Shown here piece by piece: positions 23,301 through 34,305 of a stretch of DNA of 64,000 nucleotides. Source of the stretch: Byssothecium circinans (taxonomy: Eukaryota; Ascomycota; Dothideomycetes; Pleosporales; Massarinaceae); contig ML976998.1 in assembly GCA_010015675.1 (NCBI GenBank), positions 580,963 to 644,962 of the forward strand, in the 5' to 3' direction. The translations under genes were made by a program, and so were the position numbers. A model generated the notes under the pieces. It was not told the origin of the DNA and did not search any database. It saw only the letters and a program-made list of their open reading frames with translations. Positions within the stretch are counted from its first letter, which is position 1. Every line of letters begins with the position of its first letter.

Positions 23301-24920
23301 GCATTCGGATCGTCTACGACGATAGATCCGAAGCCAATGTACACTGGTGGTTCTCCTGCTTCCAAGAAGGCGGCGAGATCTGGTGCTGGGGTGTAGTTCG
23401 AAGCAAGATTGAGGAAGTAGAAGCCGGATATCTGGATGTGATGGCCCCAATCTTTGGGTTTGGGTATCAGTGCCGGAGACCTGGTTATTCATTAGCACTG
23501 CAAAACATGTGGCAAGTGAAAAACTTACCAGCAGTACGTCCACGGCACTTTCAATCGTGCCAACATGGCTGGGGCCCAAATCATGCTGATTGGATCCAAG
23601 CCGAGGCAGTCTTTGCGAAATCTATTCGTTACATCGCCCAAGCCCTGCCATGTCAACATATCGACCAGGATATATGACATGAAATTTGATACTGTGGGAT
23701 CCGTATTCGAAGACTGAATATTGGCAAGTGGATGCGAGAACTGCTGAGTTGGAGACCACGGCATTCTGCACAGCGTCAGCTAGCCTGCATCGACATGGAA
23801 AAGACACTACTCACGTGAACATCATATGCAGTGGTATCCCCAGCTTCTCAGCGCAATGGATATGTCCAAAACTCGGCGGGTTCGCAATAATCGCATCAGC
23901 AACGAACGGCTTCTTCAGCTCTTCGGGTAGGTGCTCCTCAACGCCCATCCACTCCTCCACCGTCTGCTTCAAGGGATCGACTCCAAGACCGTCACCTGTT
24001 TCAATGCATGATCTCCACGTCCCCCGCAGCATTTCTGCTATACCTTTCCTCCTCTTGCCCACCTCGCCACTGCGCAGGGTATCGAAGCCGGGCATCAGTC
24101 CAGGATTCTTGACCATGAAGGCCATGAGCTCAGCTGGATCACCCCCAATACTGAAAAAATCCAGTCCATTCTCCGAAACAAAGTCCTTGAAGGTAGGATG
24201 TGTCGCCAACCGTACGCGATGCCCATACGTCTCTTTCAGCACCTTTCCCAGGGCCACAAAGGGCTGGACATCTCCTCGCGAACCCACGACTTGTATGACC
24301 ACATTGAGCGCAGGTGGGGGGTCCTGCCCCGGTGCACCACCTAGAAATTCAGGAATGTAAGGGGGCGGCGGGGCGGGTTCGCGCTGGACTTGTGTGAGCT
24401 GGCGCTGAAGCTGCGGAACGATGATTTGCGATATCTTGCGATCCCTTTGGCTGATGTTGATGTTGACACGGCCGTCGGCGGCAACTGAAGCGGCGGCACC
24501 CAGGGTATCGTTGTCGTCTTCTATTACCCCGGGCATCTCGGTGTATGCGGGTGGAGGCTGGTCGCGGGGCGGGGCGGTCGCATCGTCGATATGACCGGTG
24601 AGGCCAAAGTGCTCATCTGGTGTGCTTCTGGAGCGTGTTTAGCAGCTGAATATATACGTAAATAATGTATGGGGTGCACACATAGGTGGCAGGTTCTGCA
24701 CATCTGAAGAGCGGTACGAGCTGGTGTAACCAGAACCCTCAGGCTTGGCCCTCGGTGGCTCGGACGTCTCCTCCTGCTGCTGTCTCGAGCTCTCTACCAC
24801 CGGCGACTCTGCTGCCACTCCATCCGAGTGTGGACGGGGCTCGTTATGCTCCCGCGATTGCGATTGCGGGGGCGGGACGCTGTTATTCTGCGCATCGGCA
24901 GGGGTTTGAGGTGCTGGCAT
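20328..24920 (-). CDS. Sterol 3-beta-glucosyltransferase-like protein with UIM-like tail
   Basis: Predicted to move glucose from UDP-glucose to a sterol at membranes (GT1/GT28 fold, relatives of Atg26/UGT80). Exons 24920-24682, 24627-23815, 23765-23529, 23480-22713, 22660-21856 and 21806-20328 join to 1446 residues. The N-terminal GT half starts VVIQVVGSRGDVQPF near residue 190; the sugar-nucleotide site VHHGGAGTTAAGIAAGRPT lies near 548. There is no PH-GRAM region before the catalytic part, unlike Atg26. After it comes FRPREYVTDEGPWDPFSGA and a Gly-rich block near residues 955-1015. The last third (about 1170-1415) is nine acidic helices of the form EEx(3)L/VxxAxxxS. All six splice joins preserve frame and family sequence. 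The exact substrate is inferred from the family. Confidence 0.85.
20420..21160 (-). repeat. Array of UIM-like acidic helices in the glucosyltransferase
   Basis: Nine units match the ubiquitin-interacting motif pattern (acidic patch, hydrophobic, x-x-Ala, x-x-x-Ser). Four keep the key Ala: LEEAIQGS, LIARAIRAS, LKLALQQS and LRKALEES. Five have Val, Thr or Ile there: LERVMTAS, LEETLRQS, YQRIIAES, LRKVMEES and LEYVKKQS. The units are protein-level repeats, not DNA repeats. Confidence 0.65.
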
Positions 24921-25575
24921 GGTTCTCAGAGCGACAGGGTATCATGGAGAAACAAGGGCAAACGGACACATAAGGAAGAGAAGTATGGCGTAGAGTTCAG
25001 GTAAAGTTATCGGACCATGGTATTGAACTAAGCTCGCAGCCTGCTGTGTCTTTCGCGCTTGGTGGAGACACACGTCAGTGCACGCGCCCTGCCGTAGCCT
25101 GCCGGGCTGTGAATGGTCTGCTCGATTAACACCTGCAGTACGTCGTCATCTACACTATCGCTAAAGCTTGGTTTGACTACGTTGATACAGTAGGTGGTGG
25201 CTTAGGTGATGTGTGTTTTGCTCTACCGGCCAATAGCCCTTTCCCCCTCCTATTCTCCTCTTGTTCTCGAGCACATGTGCCCGACGGCTCAACTTAGCCT
25301 TATTCCACTCATTCCAGCATTTTCTTCAACATTGTGATCCGTCTTTTCATCCAATCGCACAGTGCTCCTACATCACAGGTCCAACCATAGTCACGAAAAT
25401 TTGAAAGACAATCGGAAGAGATAGTGTAGGGGTTTTTCTGGGTCAAATGTCCACCATCCCCTCGAAGCCATGCCCATGTGACATCTCGCAACTTCTTAAG
25501 AGGCCGTTCGGCGCCCATCATCCGTGAACCTCTTTCTTAACCCCACCCTCAATATCTCTCACGCAAGGACTCCCG
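24921..25575. other. Intergenic region with a small unassigned ORF
   Basis: Promoter side of the glucosyltransferase. A 70-codon minus-strand frame (25521-25309) reads KKLRDVTWAWLRGDGG.. and then a Cys-containing C-terminus. It has an ATG and mixed composition but no family that I know, so I do not call it a gene. Confidence 0.4.
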
Positions 25576-26106
25576 CTAGGTATCATTCATAATCATCGTC
25601 AGTTTCGCCTGTGACAGAAAGTATCGCCAAGGACACGCCTCCTTCGACAACCTCGCGCAGTGTATCAACCCCAACTCACCTATTCGACAAGTCAGCACAC
25701 AGGTCCTACATGAAACAGAAAGTAAAACAGACCACAAATGCGACCACACAGTCACCACCCCCCTCTGAGACTCGCTCCCGCTACCGCCCTGACCGTCCTT
25801 CCTCTGTAGAGGACCAGTATTCCAGGACTCCTCATGCGGTGTCAGAATCTTCGCAGCGGGGTTCTCTCCGAGAGAGTGCTTGACCAGCCAAATAAGTTGG
25901 TTGCGGCACACGCTGTTATCGTTTTGTCCTTCATTGGTGTTCACTTCCTTAGCAGCAGTGGCCGAGAGCGCTGCCTGTGCTTGCTCAAGCATCTGACCGA
26001 CGCGCGCTTTGCATTGAAGTCGTGAGGCGGTGCTGAACCGTTGGCCCACCGGCAAAGAGATGGAATGCAGACGAGCAGAGGTCGTAGTGAGAGTTTGACG
26101 CAGCAT
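25576..26106 (-). CDS. Small possible mitochondrial protein, unknown
   Basis: The frame from the ATG at 26106 begins MLRQTLTTTSARLHSISLP and continues with VGQRFSTASRL, a basic, Ser/Thr-rich and acid-free stretch like a mitochondrial presequence. A helix VGQMLEQAQAALSATAAKE follows, then QLIWLVKHSLGENPAAKIL. The rest of the open frame is less protein-like and contains two likely introns: one ending TTTCATGTAG near 25710 and one with GTGAGT donor and CTGTCACAG acceptor near 25670-25612. The true C-terminus is therefore uncertain. An upstream ATG at 26337 would put extra residues before the presequence and is less likely. Not recognised. Confidence 0.35.
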   Translation of the reverse strand: MLRQTLTTTSARLHSISLPVGQRFSTASRLQCKARVGQMLEQAQAALSATAAKEVNTNEGQNDNSVCRNQLIWLVKHSLGENPAAKILTPHEESWNTGPLQRKDGQGGSGSESQRGVVTVWSHLWSVLLSVSCRTCVLTCRIGELGLIHCARLSKEACPWRYFLSQAKLTMIMNDT

Positions 26107-26921
26107 TGTGGGGGGTAGGGTGTTGGTTCGATAAAGAGTGGAGGTTGTTTGGGGGTTAACGATGTTGGTGTTGATATGGTGAGATGGATGCTTGCCGAGA
26201 GCGAGGTAGCGTAGTCTGTAGAAAGAGAAGTCTATGTAAGGATTGTGGAAAGGCTTTTGGCAGGACAAGTTTTCCATAGGGTAGTGCGCTGGAAAGGTAG
26301 AGTGCTTGCCTCTAAGATACTGGAAGGCACTGACCATTATCGGGCCCCGATATCCAGCACAATGGGATCACAGCTTCACCTCTGGCTCTCGAACCATGGA
26401 ACGGCCATCAATCCAATTCAGCGTTTACTCGCACGCCTTATGACCTTAGATACCTAGACAATTTTCCCGTCACCACATGCTCTACCAACGCAATCGCAGT
26501 CTTATGAGCTGTCAATCAGCCCAGACGTCTGTCAGCAAACTGACTATATTCGCTGAAGACACGAACATGTGAAGAGAAGCCCCTCATCCAATAACTGAGC
26601 GTCCATTGTCATCAACAGATTCTGGGGAAAGAGCTCTCGACGGATGTGCCATTCCAAACACGGTTAGTGCATGAATCCCTGCAGAAGATCTGGAGAAGCT
26701 TGAGCTCGGGCTCCTGGCCATCGTCAACTGCTGCTCCTCCACTGCATCTACCACCTTCCCAGGCAGCTATTTGATACCTTTGGTAACTATTTCAAGCTCG
26801 AATGGGATCTGAATAGTATCCCTTCTTGCGCAAGCCCACCGTATGCGCGCTACGACACCAGACATGCGCACTGTAGCTTAGCCGCCCACGATTCTCACCT
26901 CCACTCCTACCCACCGTAACC
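26107..26921. other. Divergent intergenic region, no gene seen
   Basis: About 0.8 kb between the small minus-strand ORF and the S1-type nuclease. It should carry both promoters. No supported feature was found. Confidence 0.4.
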
Positions 26922-28096
26922 ATGAACCCAATACTCCCCCTCATATTCCTCCTAACCTCAGCATCCGCATGGAGCACAGATGGTACCTCCACTCCCTGCT
27001 CCCCACCGCTCTCCTTAACACGCACCCTCCCTAATCACTCCAAGTCCACAACCAAATCGGCTTCATGGCCGAAACCTTCCTCACCCCCGACACCACCGCC
27101 CTCCTCATCCACCTCCTCGAACCCCAATACAACTCCTCCATAGGCCGCGCCGCCGCCTGGGCAGATGCCTACGCGCACACAGACGAAGGCCGCTTCTCGT
27201 ACCAATGGCACTGGATCGACGCGCACGACGCCCCCCCTCTACACTGTGAGCTAGACTACGATAGAGACTGTTCGAGTGGCGGGTGCGTGGTTTCCGCGAT
27301 CGCGAACCAGACGGGTATACTCAGGGAGTGTGTGAAAGATGTGAAAAGTGAGAGATTGAGGATCTCGGGAACGGGAATGGTGACGGGGACGGGGACGAAC
27401 TTGACATGCTCGTACGCACTGAAATGGGTAGTGCATTTCATCGGCGATATCGCGCAGCCGCTCCACGCGTCGGGCAAGGCAGCTGGTGGGAACTTCTACA
27501 AAGCCATCTTCGGGAACGTCTCGACTGAACTACATGCCGTAAACCCTCCCCACGTCCCGTTCCGTTCCCCAACTGCCCGTCCCAAAGTGCTTCCACCCCA
27601 CCTCATTGTTTGTTCGTCGGGTGAAGCTAAGCTAAGCTAAGCTAAGCTAACACACAACCGCAAATAGGTCTGGGACACTTCCATCCCTTACTTCGCCGCC
27701 AATACCTCCTCCGTACCCTTCTCCAACCAAACCCTCGCTCCCTTCTTCGCCGGCCTCGTCGCCCGCATCCGTCGCGACCAGTTCTTCGAGGCGCCGTATA
27801 TGTGGACTAAATGCACAGATCCCGCGACGCCGGTTGAGTGTGCGACGAGCTGGGCACGGGAGAGTAATCGCTGGACGTGCGATTATGTGTATAGCAGGGC
27901 GAGTTCGACGGAGGATTTGGAAAGGAATGGGTATGCGGCTGGCGCGGTGCCGATTGTGGAGGTACAGATTGCGAAGGCGGCGGTGAGGTTGGCGACGTGG
28001 TTGAATAGGCTTGTGGATGAGGTGCAGGTGGAGGTGGAGGGGGGAGGAGCTGGGGAGAGGAGCCATGTGGGACAGGTAGTTTTGCGTCAATCTTAG
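26922..28096 (+). CDS. Secreted S1/P1-type nuclease
   Basis: Zinc-dependent single-strand nuclease/3'-nucleotidase, secreted. Exons 26922-26982, 27045-27538 and 27668-28096 join to 327 residues. A signal peptide (MNPILPLIFLLTSASA) ends before the Trp that becomes residue 1 and binds zinc. All zinc ligands of nuclease S1 can be seen: W1, H6 (WSTDVH), the WAD Asp, the His of WHWIDAHD, H and D of VVHFIGD, the His of QPLH, and His and Asp of LHAVWD. CELDYDRDCSSGGC keeps the disulfide cysteines. Compared with S1 there is a ~15-residue Gly/Thr-rich insert before CSYALKWVVH, with no acceptor site to remove it as an intron. The C-terminus is Glu/Gly-rich. The second intron carries a GCTAA repeat. Confidence 0.9.
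27626..27650 (+). repeat. (GCTAA)5 repeat inside a nuclease intron
   Basis: Five perfect tandem copies of GCTAA, followed by CACACAACCGCAAATAG, the intron's 3' splice site. Each unit resembles the fungal branch-point core CTAAC/CTAAG. Confidence 0.9.
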
Positions 28097-29068
28097 AGGG
28101 GAGATAGTCGTGGTTTTAGTTCTTCGCAGACGCAATGAATCGCACAATACCATATACAAGCAAGACAGAATCTCAATCTCTGAAAGTGAAGTTCGTCTAT
28201 CTGCCATGCAGCGAAAAGGGTGAAATCATTATGATACAAGGGCATTAACCGAACACATTCCACCCATCCATCCATCGCTATCTCACCCTCCAGCCAACCC
28301 AGAGACACAAAATGTGTCCAAAACCCCAGACCTACATCGGTCAATCATCCCCATGCCACTAGACTTTGCTGAGCTTCGCACAGGACCAAAACAGGGGGTG
28401 GGTAAAGCATGACAGAGCAGTAGGAAAATGAACTCCCGGGTGTAGTAATCGTATCCATCCATCCATCCATCCAGCCATCCACCGGGGTAAAACGCCGTGC
28501 AATGCAATGCAGATTGATTAAAACGCTAGCCAACCACCCATCCAAGAAAAGAGCCTCCAGAAAAAGAGGACCGTCGGATATACCCATGGTCGTGGGAGGC
28601 GAAGAAGGGAAGAAATTGCCTTTTCTAAAAGTGTCGTATTCGGGCTTCGATTGAATCGGATCGGGATCGGGTACATACAGGTGGACATGGCCGAGTGGGA
28701 CATTGGGGAAGGGGCAATAAGACGGCTTGTCGGAGAAGCAAAGTCCGAAAAAGTTGCCGTCGTGATGATATCGTTGGGGAAAACATAAAGGGCCCAAACA
28801 TGGCCGGGAAATCGTGCAAATTGGTGCTAGAACAGGGTGGATAGAAACAAAAACTTTTGTAATGATGTCGATGTTCGACGGAGCGGGTCAACAGACAGGT
28901 GTGTCGAGACAGCATCCGGGAACGACCGTGTACGATAGTCGGTAACCGATATCAACAGTCATCAACATATGAGGGTCTTTCGGCAGTTGAAAGGGATGGT
29001 AGGAGTGGGGGGATAATGGCCCAAGTGTTCGCAAGAGATCATGTGCCCAACCAAGACCGACAATTCGA
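28097..29068. other. Convergent intergenic region nuclease/NUP2
   Basis: Nearly 1 kb holding two 3' untranslated regions. It contains CCATCCATCC runs at about 28263-28273 and 28455-28478. No gene supported. Confidence 0.45.
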
Positions 29069-32000
29069 TCAAGCAGGCAGGTTCTCGTTGTAGATGTTCG
29101 AGAAGTTGGTGGCTATCTCCGTCGTCTTCACAGCAAAGACGAGGTTGCCAGTTTTCCCGTCGCTTTTAGTGCCCATGGCACTGACCATCCTCTTGCTCCC
29201 GCCCGTGACAGCAGTCGTGAGCTTGGGGAGGAGGTAGTAGTTGAGCACAGTGCTACCGCTCTTGAGGCGCATGCGCAAAATTGCTTTGCCGGTCTCCTTA
29301 TTCTTCAAGATATAGAGGCTGCCACGCGCGTAAACCGCCCATTCCTTCTCGCCACCCGGTTTGGTAATCTGGTGCTTGCAGAGAGCGGGTTCAGCTTGGA
29401 AGAGGATCTCGTTGTCGGCTTTTTCGTCATCGGTGAGATGGGAAAGGTCGAGCTGCTCTTGGCGCCCGCCTTGTTCGTCGTCGTTGTCGGCGGCAGATTC
29501 CTTGCCACTCGTCTCAGCCTCGGATAGAGGTGTGGGAGCACGCGACGAGAAGCCCGATGCGGGGTTCGCTGAGGACGCGGCATTCAAGAACGAGAATGTC
29601 GATGCAGGCGGCTTTGAGGGCGTCGCAGAAAAGTCTGATGGGCCCGGGGTGGCTGGTTGGAACTGGAAAGATGGATTCCCTTTCGTCACGGTGCCGAATT
29701 TGACCACATCTCCAGCCTTGTAGGTCTGGTCTCCTCCAAAGGTGCCCTGCTTTGGTGGTGCGGACTGTGCAGCGCCATCGAAGTCGAAGAACTTGTAAGG
29801 CTTGTTTGTCGGCGTCTGTACTCCGTTCGTTTGGCCAGGTGAGAAGAACTTGTTGGGGTCCCCATTCTCCTTCTCCGAGTCGTCAGTCTTTGCGTCCGGG
29901 GCATCCCTCGTCATGCGATCGGCCAGGCTAGGCTTCTTGATGTCTTGCTTTTTGTGCCTTGTAGTCTCCTCCGGCGACTCCTCAGACTCGGATTCCGTGT
30001 CAAAAACTTTACGCTTCCTGGGCTGCTGTGCTAGGTCATAGGGTCGCTGCTCGGCGGTCGAGTGCGCGCCAGACTCGTAAGACTCTGAAGCCTCTTCGTT
30101 GTCATGCCCCTCCTCAGAATCCTCATCGTCCTGGTTCGAAGACGGAGCAGCAGACAAGTGTCCGAATATGTTGTTGGATGGAGACTGCGCGAGTTCGGGG
30201 GTGTCAAAGACCGACTGACCCCTGGTTGAAAGGGCTGGGCTTGCAACGCGGGACCCAAGAAGACCAGGCGAAGAAGAGCCGCTGATTCCGCCAACAGGCC
30301 TGATAGCCCCTGGTAAGAGGTTCAGACCTCCATTAGATGCCGTGGGAGGACCAGAGACCTCGACGGTAGGGGTGGCATTTTCCTTCTCTTTCATTTCGGC
30401 CTGGCGTTTGGCTTCCGCCTCATCCCAACGCTTTGACCATTCTTCCTCGTCTTCCTCATCAGAGTCGTAGTCTGCCTCTTTATCCTTGGCTTTGCGTTCT
30501 GCCACGAGCTCTTCGTAGGTCTTCGCTTTGCTCTTGAACTGAGACAGGAGGCCAGTACCACCGAAAATGCTGTTCTTGCTGCTAGAACTAGTCGCAGGCA
30601 TTTGAGAGGCAGGTTTCGACGGGCCAGTCGTTGCGCTTTTACCGAAGGAGAATCCCGATTGAGGCGTTGAAGACTTTACGGGCTCATTATCTTTCTTCTC
30701 GGAAGTGGTAGCGCCGGTGCTCTTGCTATTGAGAACACTACCAAAAAGGTTGGAGGTCTCAGAAGGCGGGGGTGTTTGCTTGGGGGTGGTACTGAACAGG
30801 CTTGGCATTTTGGGTGTTGGCGTGGTAGGTGCTGCGACCCCGCGTGGTTTCTTTGAAGGCGAAGCGTCGTATATGCGGTCAGCGGCATCGTTGTCGTCGC
30901 TGGCCTTGCGCTTCACGGACAGGCTAGACTCATGTCCTGTAATGCCCTTTGCCGTTGCCAATTGCTTCTTGGCAGCGGTGATCTTCTGCATGATCTCTGT
31001 CGAGGCTTTCGAATGCCATTGTGACAGTGGAGTCCAGTCTGCAGTTGCCGGAAGACTCGCGAGTTTGGAGCGGTACTGTTCGTTCAGGCTAACGAGCTGG
31101 ACCGTCAGGCCTTGAAGATCTGTATCCATAGTATTTGCGCTAGCCCAATTTGCGGCGGCATGAGCTCTTGGGATATTAGGTGCATCAGCCGTGCTAGAGG
31201 ATGCTGCCGGTGGTGGTGCGGCGGCTCCAGTAAGAGTAGGCATGCTCGAAGCAGGCGAAAGGGGCGCTTGCTGCTTCGTAGGAGAGGAAGCCCTATTGAA
31301 AAAGTTTGGAGCATTCTGCGCATTCTGTTGCGAAGGCGTCTTTTGAGCATCATCTCGTTTTGAGCCTACAGGTTCCGGTCGAGCAAAAAGCGTTGGCTTT
31401 TTGTTAGAAAGGTTGAGTGTATTCGGGCTTTCGGGTGGAAATGGCTCGGCAAAAATGCCAGTGCCAGGACCACGCGTGCTGAAGGATGTAGCCATATTGT
31501 TCCTCTTTAGCGTCGTGCTCTCTGGCTCCTGAGATGTGCTCTCTAAGGGTTTGAACGCAGTTTGAGGGGTTGAGGGGCTAAACAGTGAAGTTGATGACGT
31601 GTTGTTGCCAGAATTAGTCGCCGGGGTAGATGAGAAGATGCTGTTGGATGGGGCAGTCGCGGTCTTGCTCAGTGCGTTGGCCTGAGTCTTTGCAGCTAGC
31701 ATCTCTGAGAGCGGGCCCAGCTTCTTTGAAGCAGGTTTACTACTCTTCTTGTTTAGTGGAGTGGCAGTTGGCGTACCGGTTGGCCGGTCTATACTGCCAA
31801 AGACCGGTGCCGGAGTGCTCTTTGATTCGGCTTGTGTGGTTGCACCAAATCCTTGCAAGAGGCCGTTGCTCACTGCTGGGGTGCTCGCTGGGTCCCCTTG
31901 TGATGTAGCGCCAAAACTATTGAAGAGGTTGGTGTTTGATCCTGGGGTGCTCGGTGAATCGCCCTGTGCTGTCGCGCCAAATCCTTTGAAGAGGCTATTG

Positions 32001-33577
32001 CTAACTGCAGGAGCAGATGCTGAGTTTCCCTGTGCTGTTGCGCCAAATCCTCCGAAGAAATTGCTGTTGGCTGTCTGAGTCTTGGTCGCATCGCCCTGTG
32101 AGCTTGCGCCTAGATTTTGAAAGAGGCCCGCCCCCGGCGTGCTGTTCGCATCGCTCTGGGTCTTGGCACCAAGCATGTTGGTGACAGGTGCTGACATGCT
32201 CGACGATGCCCCTTGGGTGGTGGCCGCTGTTTGGAACAAGCCATTTCCAGCCGCTGCTGTACTCGTGTTTCCGCCTTGTGTCGTTGTACCAAAGGGCGTG
32301 AACGAATTGCTAGTGGGCGTGGCCGCATTCCATGTGCTGGGCGCAGTAGAGACAGGCGCGTTCCCGAAGAAGTTGTTGTTTGTCGGTTTGGGGGTAGGCT
32401 CATTCGCGAATGCCGGTGCAGGCTGCGGAGAAGAAAAGTTGAAGCCACTTTGTGCGGGCCCCGTTGCCATGGCATTTTTGGGGGAGCTAGAGGCAAAACT
32501 GGAGCCAAACAGGCTGCTTGTAGGCGCGCTAGTGGTGCCGAAAGCCGGGGATGCGAACGAAGTAGCCGAAGATGCAGAGCTGGTGCCGAGCAAACTGGGC
32601 TTGGGTGTGAGTGCAGTGCTGATCGCGCCGCTGGTCCCATGCACATTCGCTATGGGTGCCGTGCTGGTCGCGTTGCTGGAGCCAAACCCACCAAAAGGTG
32701 CTGGGGACGACGTGTTGTTCTGGCCAAAGCCCGCAAGGATGCTGTTGCCTTGTTGTGGCTGGGAGGACGCGCTGCCGAAGACAGAGCCTCCCATACCGCC
32801 TGGATTCGCTGAGCCGTTCGTTGTGGGTGCTGGGGCAGACGTGGCGAAAGGATTGGTCGCGCCCACCGCAAAGCTGAAGCCGGCCGAGGGGGGTTGTGGG
32901 TTGAAGGTCGTGTTTGAGTTGCTGCCGCCAAAGGCTGGGAATGAGGAGCTTGAGAAGTTATTGTTCGTTGTGGCTGGCTGCGCCGGAGGGAAGCTGTTGT
33001 TGGTCGCACCGCCTCCAAACACACCACTAAACGCGGCGCCGTTCTGTGCCGGCTGGTCTTGTTGTTGTTGGGATCCGAAGACGGGGGGATTGGCGTTCGA
33101 GGTGCTGGCGTTGCCAGCGTTGAAGGCAAAGTTGATTGGCGTCATTGAGAGTCCCTGTTTGCACGCGTTAGCAGGAGCTTGTGGTTGCGGTCTGCGAGGC
33201 TGCTGCTCGCGCCAGTGCCGGCACCACTCGACTGAGTACTCTCCCGACATGGTGCGGTATGCGCTCGGGTTGTGGGCTCGCGAGATTGACTTACGGAGAC
33301 AGCGTTTGCGGGTCGGCGAGAGCTTTTTGCGGATTTTATTCTGTGGTGCAAAAAAAAGTGGTTAGTAAAGTAGAGACAAGACACGGACGACTCGATTTTG
33401 TGCGCGCGCTAGGGTGGCGCGTGCCGTGAAATCGACGTGAAGGTGAGAGACGACTTACTTGCGTGTTGCCATTTGCGCGGCAGTGGCCTTTTTGACCGGG
33501 TCGATTGGGTCATCGCGATCATCGTATGGATTCTCGGGTCTCCCCTGGAAGTTGCTCGTCCGCTTGTTGCTCGACAT
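29069..33577 (-). CDS. NUP2: FG nucleoporin with Ran-binding domain (Nup2/Nup50 type)
   Basis: Mobile nuclear-basket nucleoporin that binds importin-alpha and Ran during nuclear transport. Exons 33577-33459, 33340-33295 and 33154-29069 give 1416 residues. The N-terminus MSSNKRTSNFQGRPENPYDD, then KKATAAQMATRKIKSAKSSRR, is the conserved importin-alpha-binding segment; it is only visible after splicing. A long region of FG motifs (GFG, LFG, FGS) spaced by Ser/Thr/Asn/Ala-rich linkers follows to about residue 1000, with several ~28-residue repeats. The last ~130 residues form a RanBP1-type domain (EWAVYARGSLYILKNKETGK; LRMRL; VFAVKTTEIATNF). A start inside the second intron (MSGEYSVEW) would lose the conserved N-terminus and was rejected. 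Confidence 0.88.
31820..32270 (-). repeat. ~85-90-bp repeats in the NUP2 FG region
   Basis: Six to seven tandem, diverged units encode a pattern like GFGATAQG..STP..N.LF (for example GFGATAQGDSPSTPG and SFGATSQGDPASTPA). They are visible in both DNA and protein. Confidence 0.7.
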
Positions 33578-33984
33578 GATGCCGAAGGTTGTTGACGTGC
33601 GGTGGTGAGGGAGTGTGTGTTGTCGTTGTCAGAGTCCGTTGCCGGTTGTCTAAGATGTTTCTTAGTTTGTGCATGTGGTCCATGCTCACCTCCCGTTCCT
33701 TCCCCATAAGATCTGCCTAGCAACCACACGTGTATCTCCTCGCGGGGTAGGAAGTCACGTTTATATATCCCAGAGTGCTGGAGGGTTGCATTTCCTCTAT
33801 CCAACATTGAATGTAAAAAAAAGAAAGCAGCCTGTCCTCTACGCTCTACAAAGTCTTTGCGCAGAAGATGCCCCACGCGACACTCCACTCCAAAACAGTC
33901 GCAGTTGAAATCCCCTAAGCACAGGTAGGATTTGGGGAGAAGGAGCCTACACCTGCGAACACAGAAGAGGAAGCATGGATTTAA

Positions 33985-34305
33985 TCTTTCAAGAAACCAG
34001 AGGAGTACATCCAGCGAGCAGCTATCGCGCACCTGCTGCAGCAGTCTCCAGATTCCAACGTCTCAGCTAAATTCGACCTTTTCAAGCGCTTCTTCGTCCA
34101 GAGTGAGAGGTATGGCCACGAGACTGCAACACGATCTACTACCCCCCCGTCGTCCACTCCAAACTCCTACCAGCCATCTCGTGAGAAGCTTGAGGGACTA
34201 TCCCTGCTCGCAACGCCTTCCAATCCACTCAATCTCAATGCTCTACCTAGCCAGACCGATTCGATTCAGAAAAAGCCGTGGAGACCCAATACCACCGCTG
34301 AATAG
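33985..34305 (+). CDS. Orphan coding segment (probable 3' exon), unknown
   Basis: An open stretch of 106 codons without its own ATG reads SFKKPEEYIQRAAIAHLLQQ, then a segment ending FDLFKRFFVQSERYG, and finishes ..KKPWRPNTTAE with TAG at 34303. Composition and helix pattern look like real protein rather than chance. An AG at the end of CTTTCAAG (33984-33992) could be the 3' splice site of an intron with a GTAGGA donor near 33923. I could not find a matching first exon with confidence, so this may be a truncated gene or a relic. A second open stretch in another frame continues to 34570. Not recognised. Confidence 0.4.
   Translation, partial: SFKKPEEYIQRAAIAHLLQQSPDSNVSAKFDLFKRFFVQSERYGHETATRSTTPPSSTPNSYQPSREKLEGLSLLATPSNPLNLNALPSQTDSIQKKPWRPNTTAE

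Noticed and set aside
33155..33250. NUP2 start at MSGEYSVEW
   Set aside because: Lies inside the second intron; the spliced N-terminus from 33577 carries the conserved importin-binding segment.
32139..33365. 408-codon plus frame antisense to NUP2
   Set aside because: Antisense shadow of the Gly/Ser/Ala-rich FG region.
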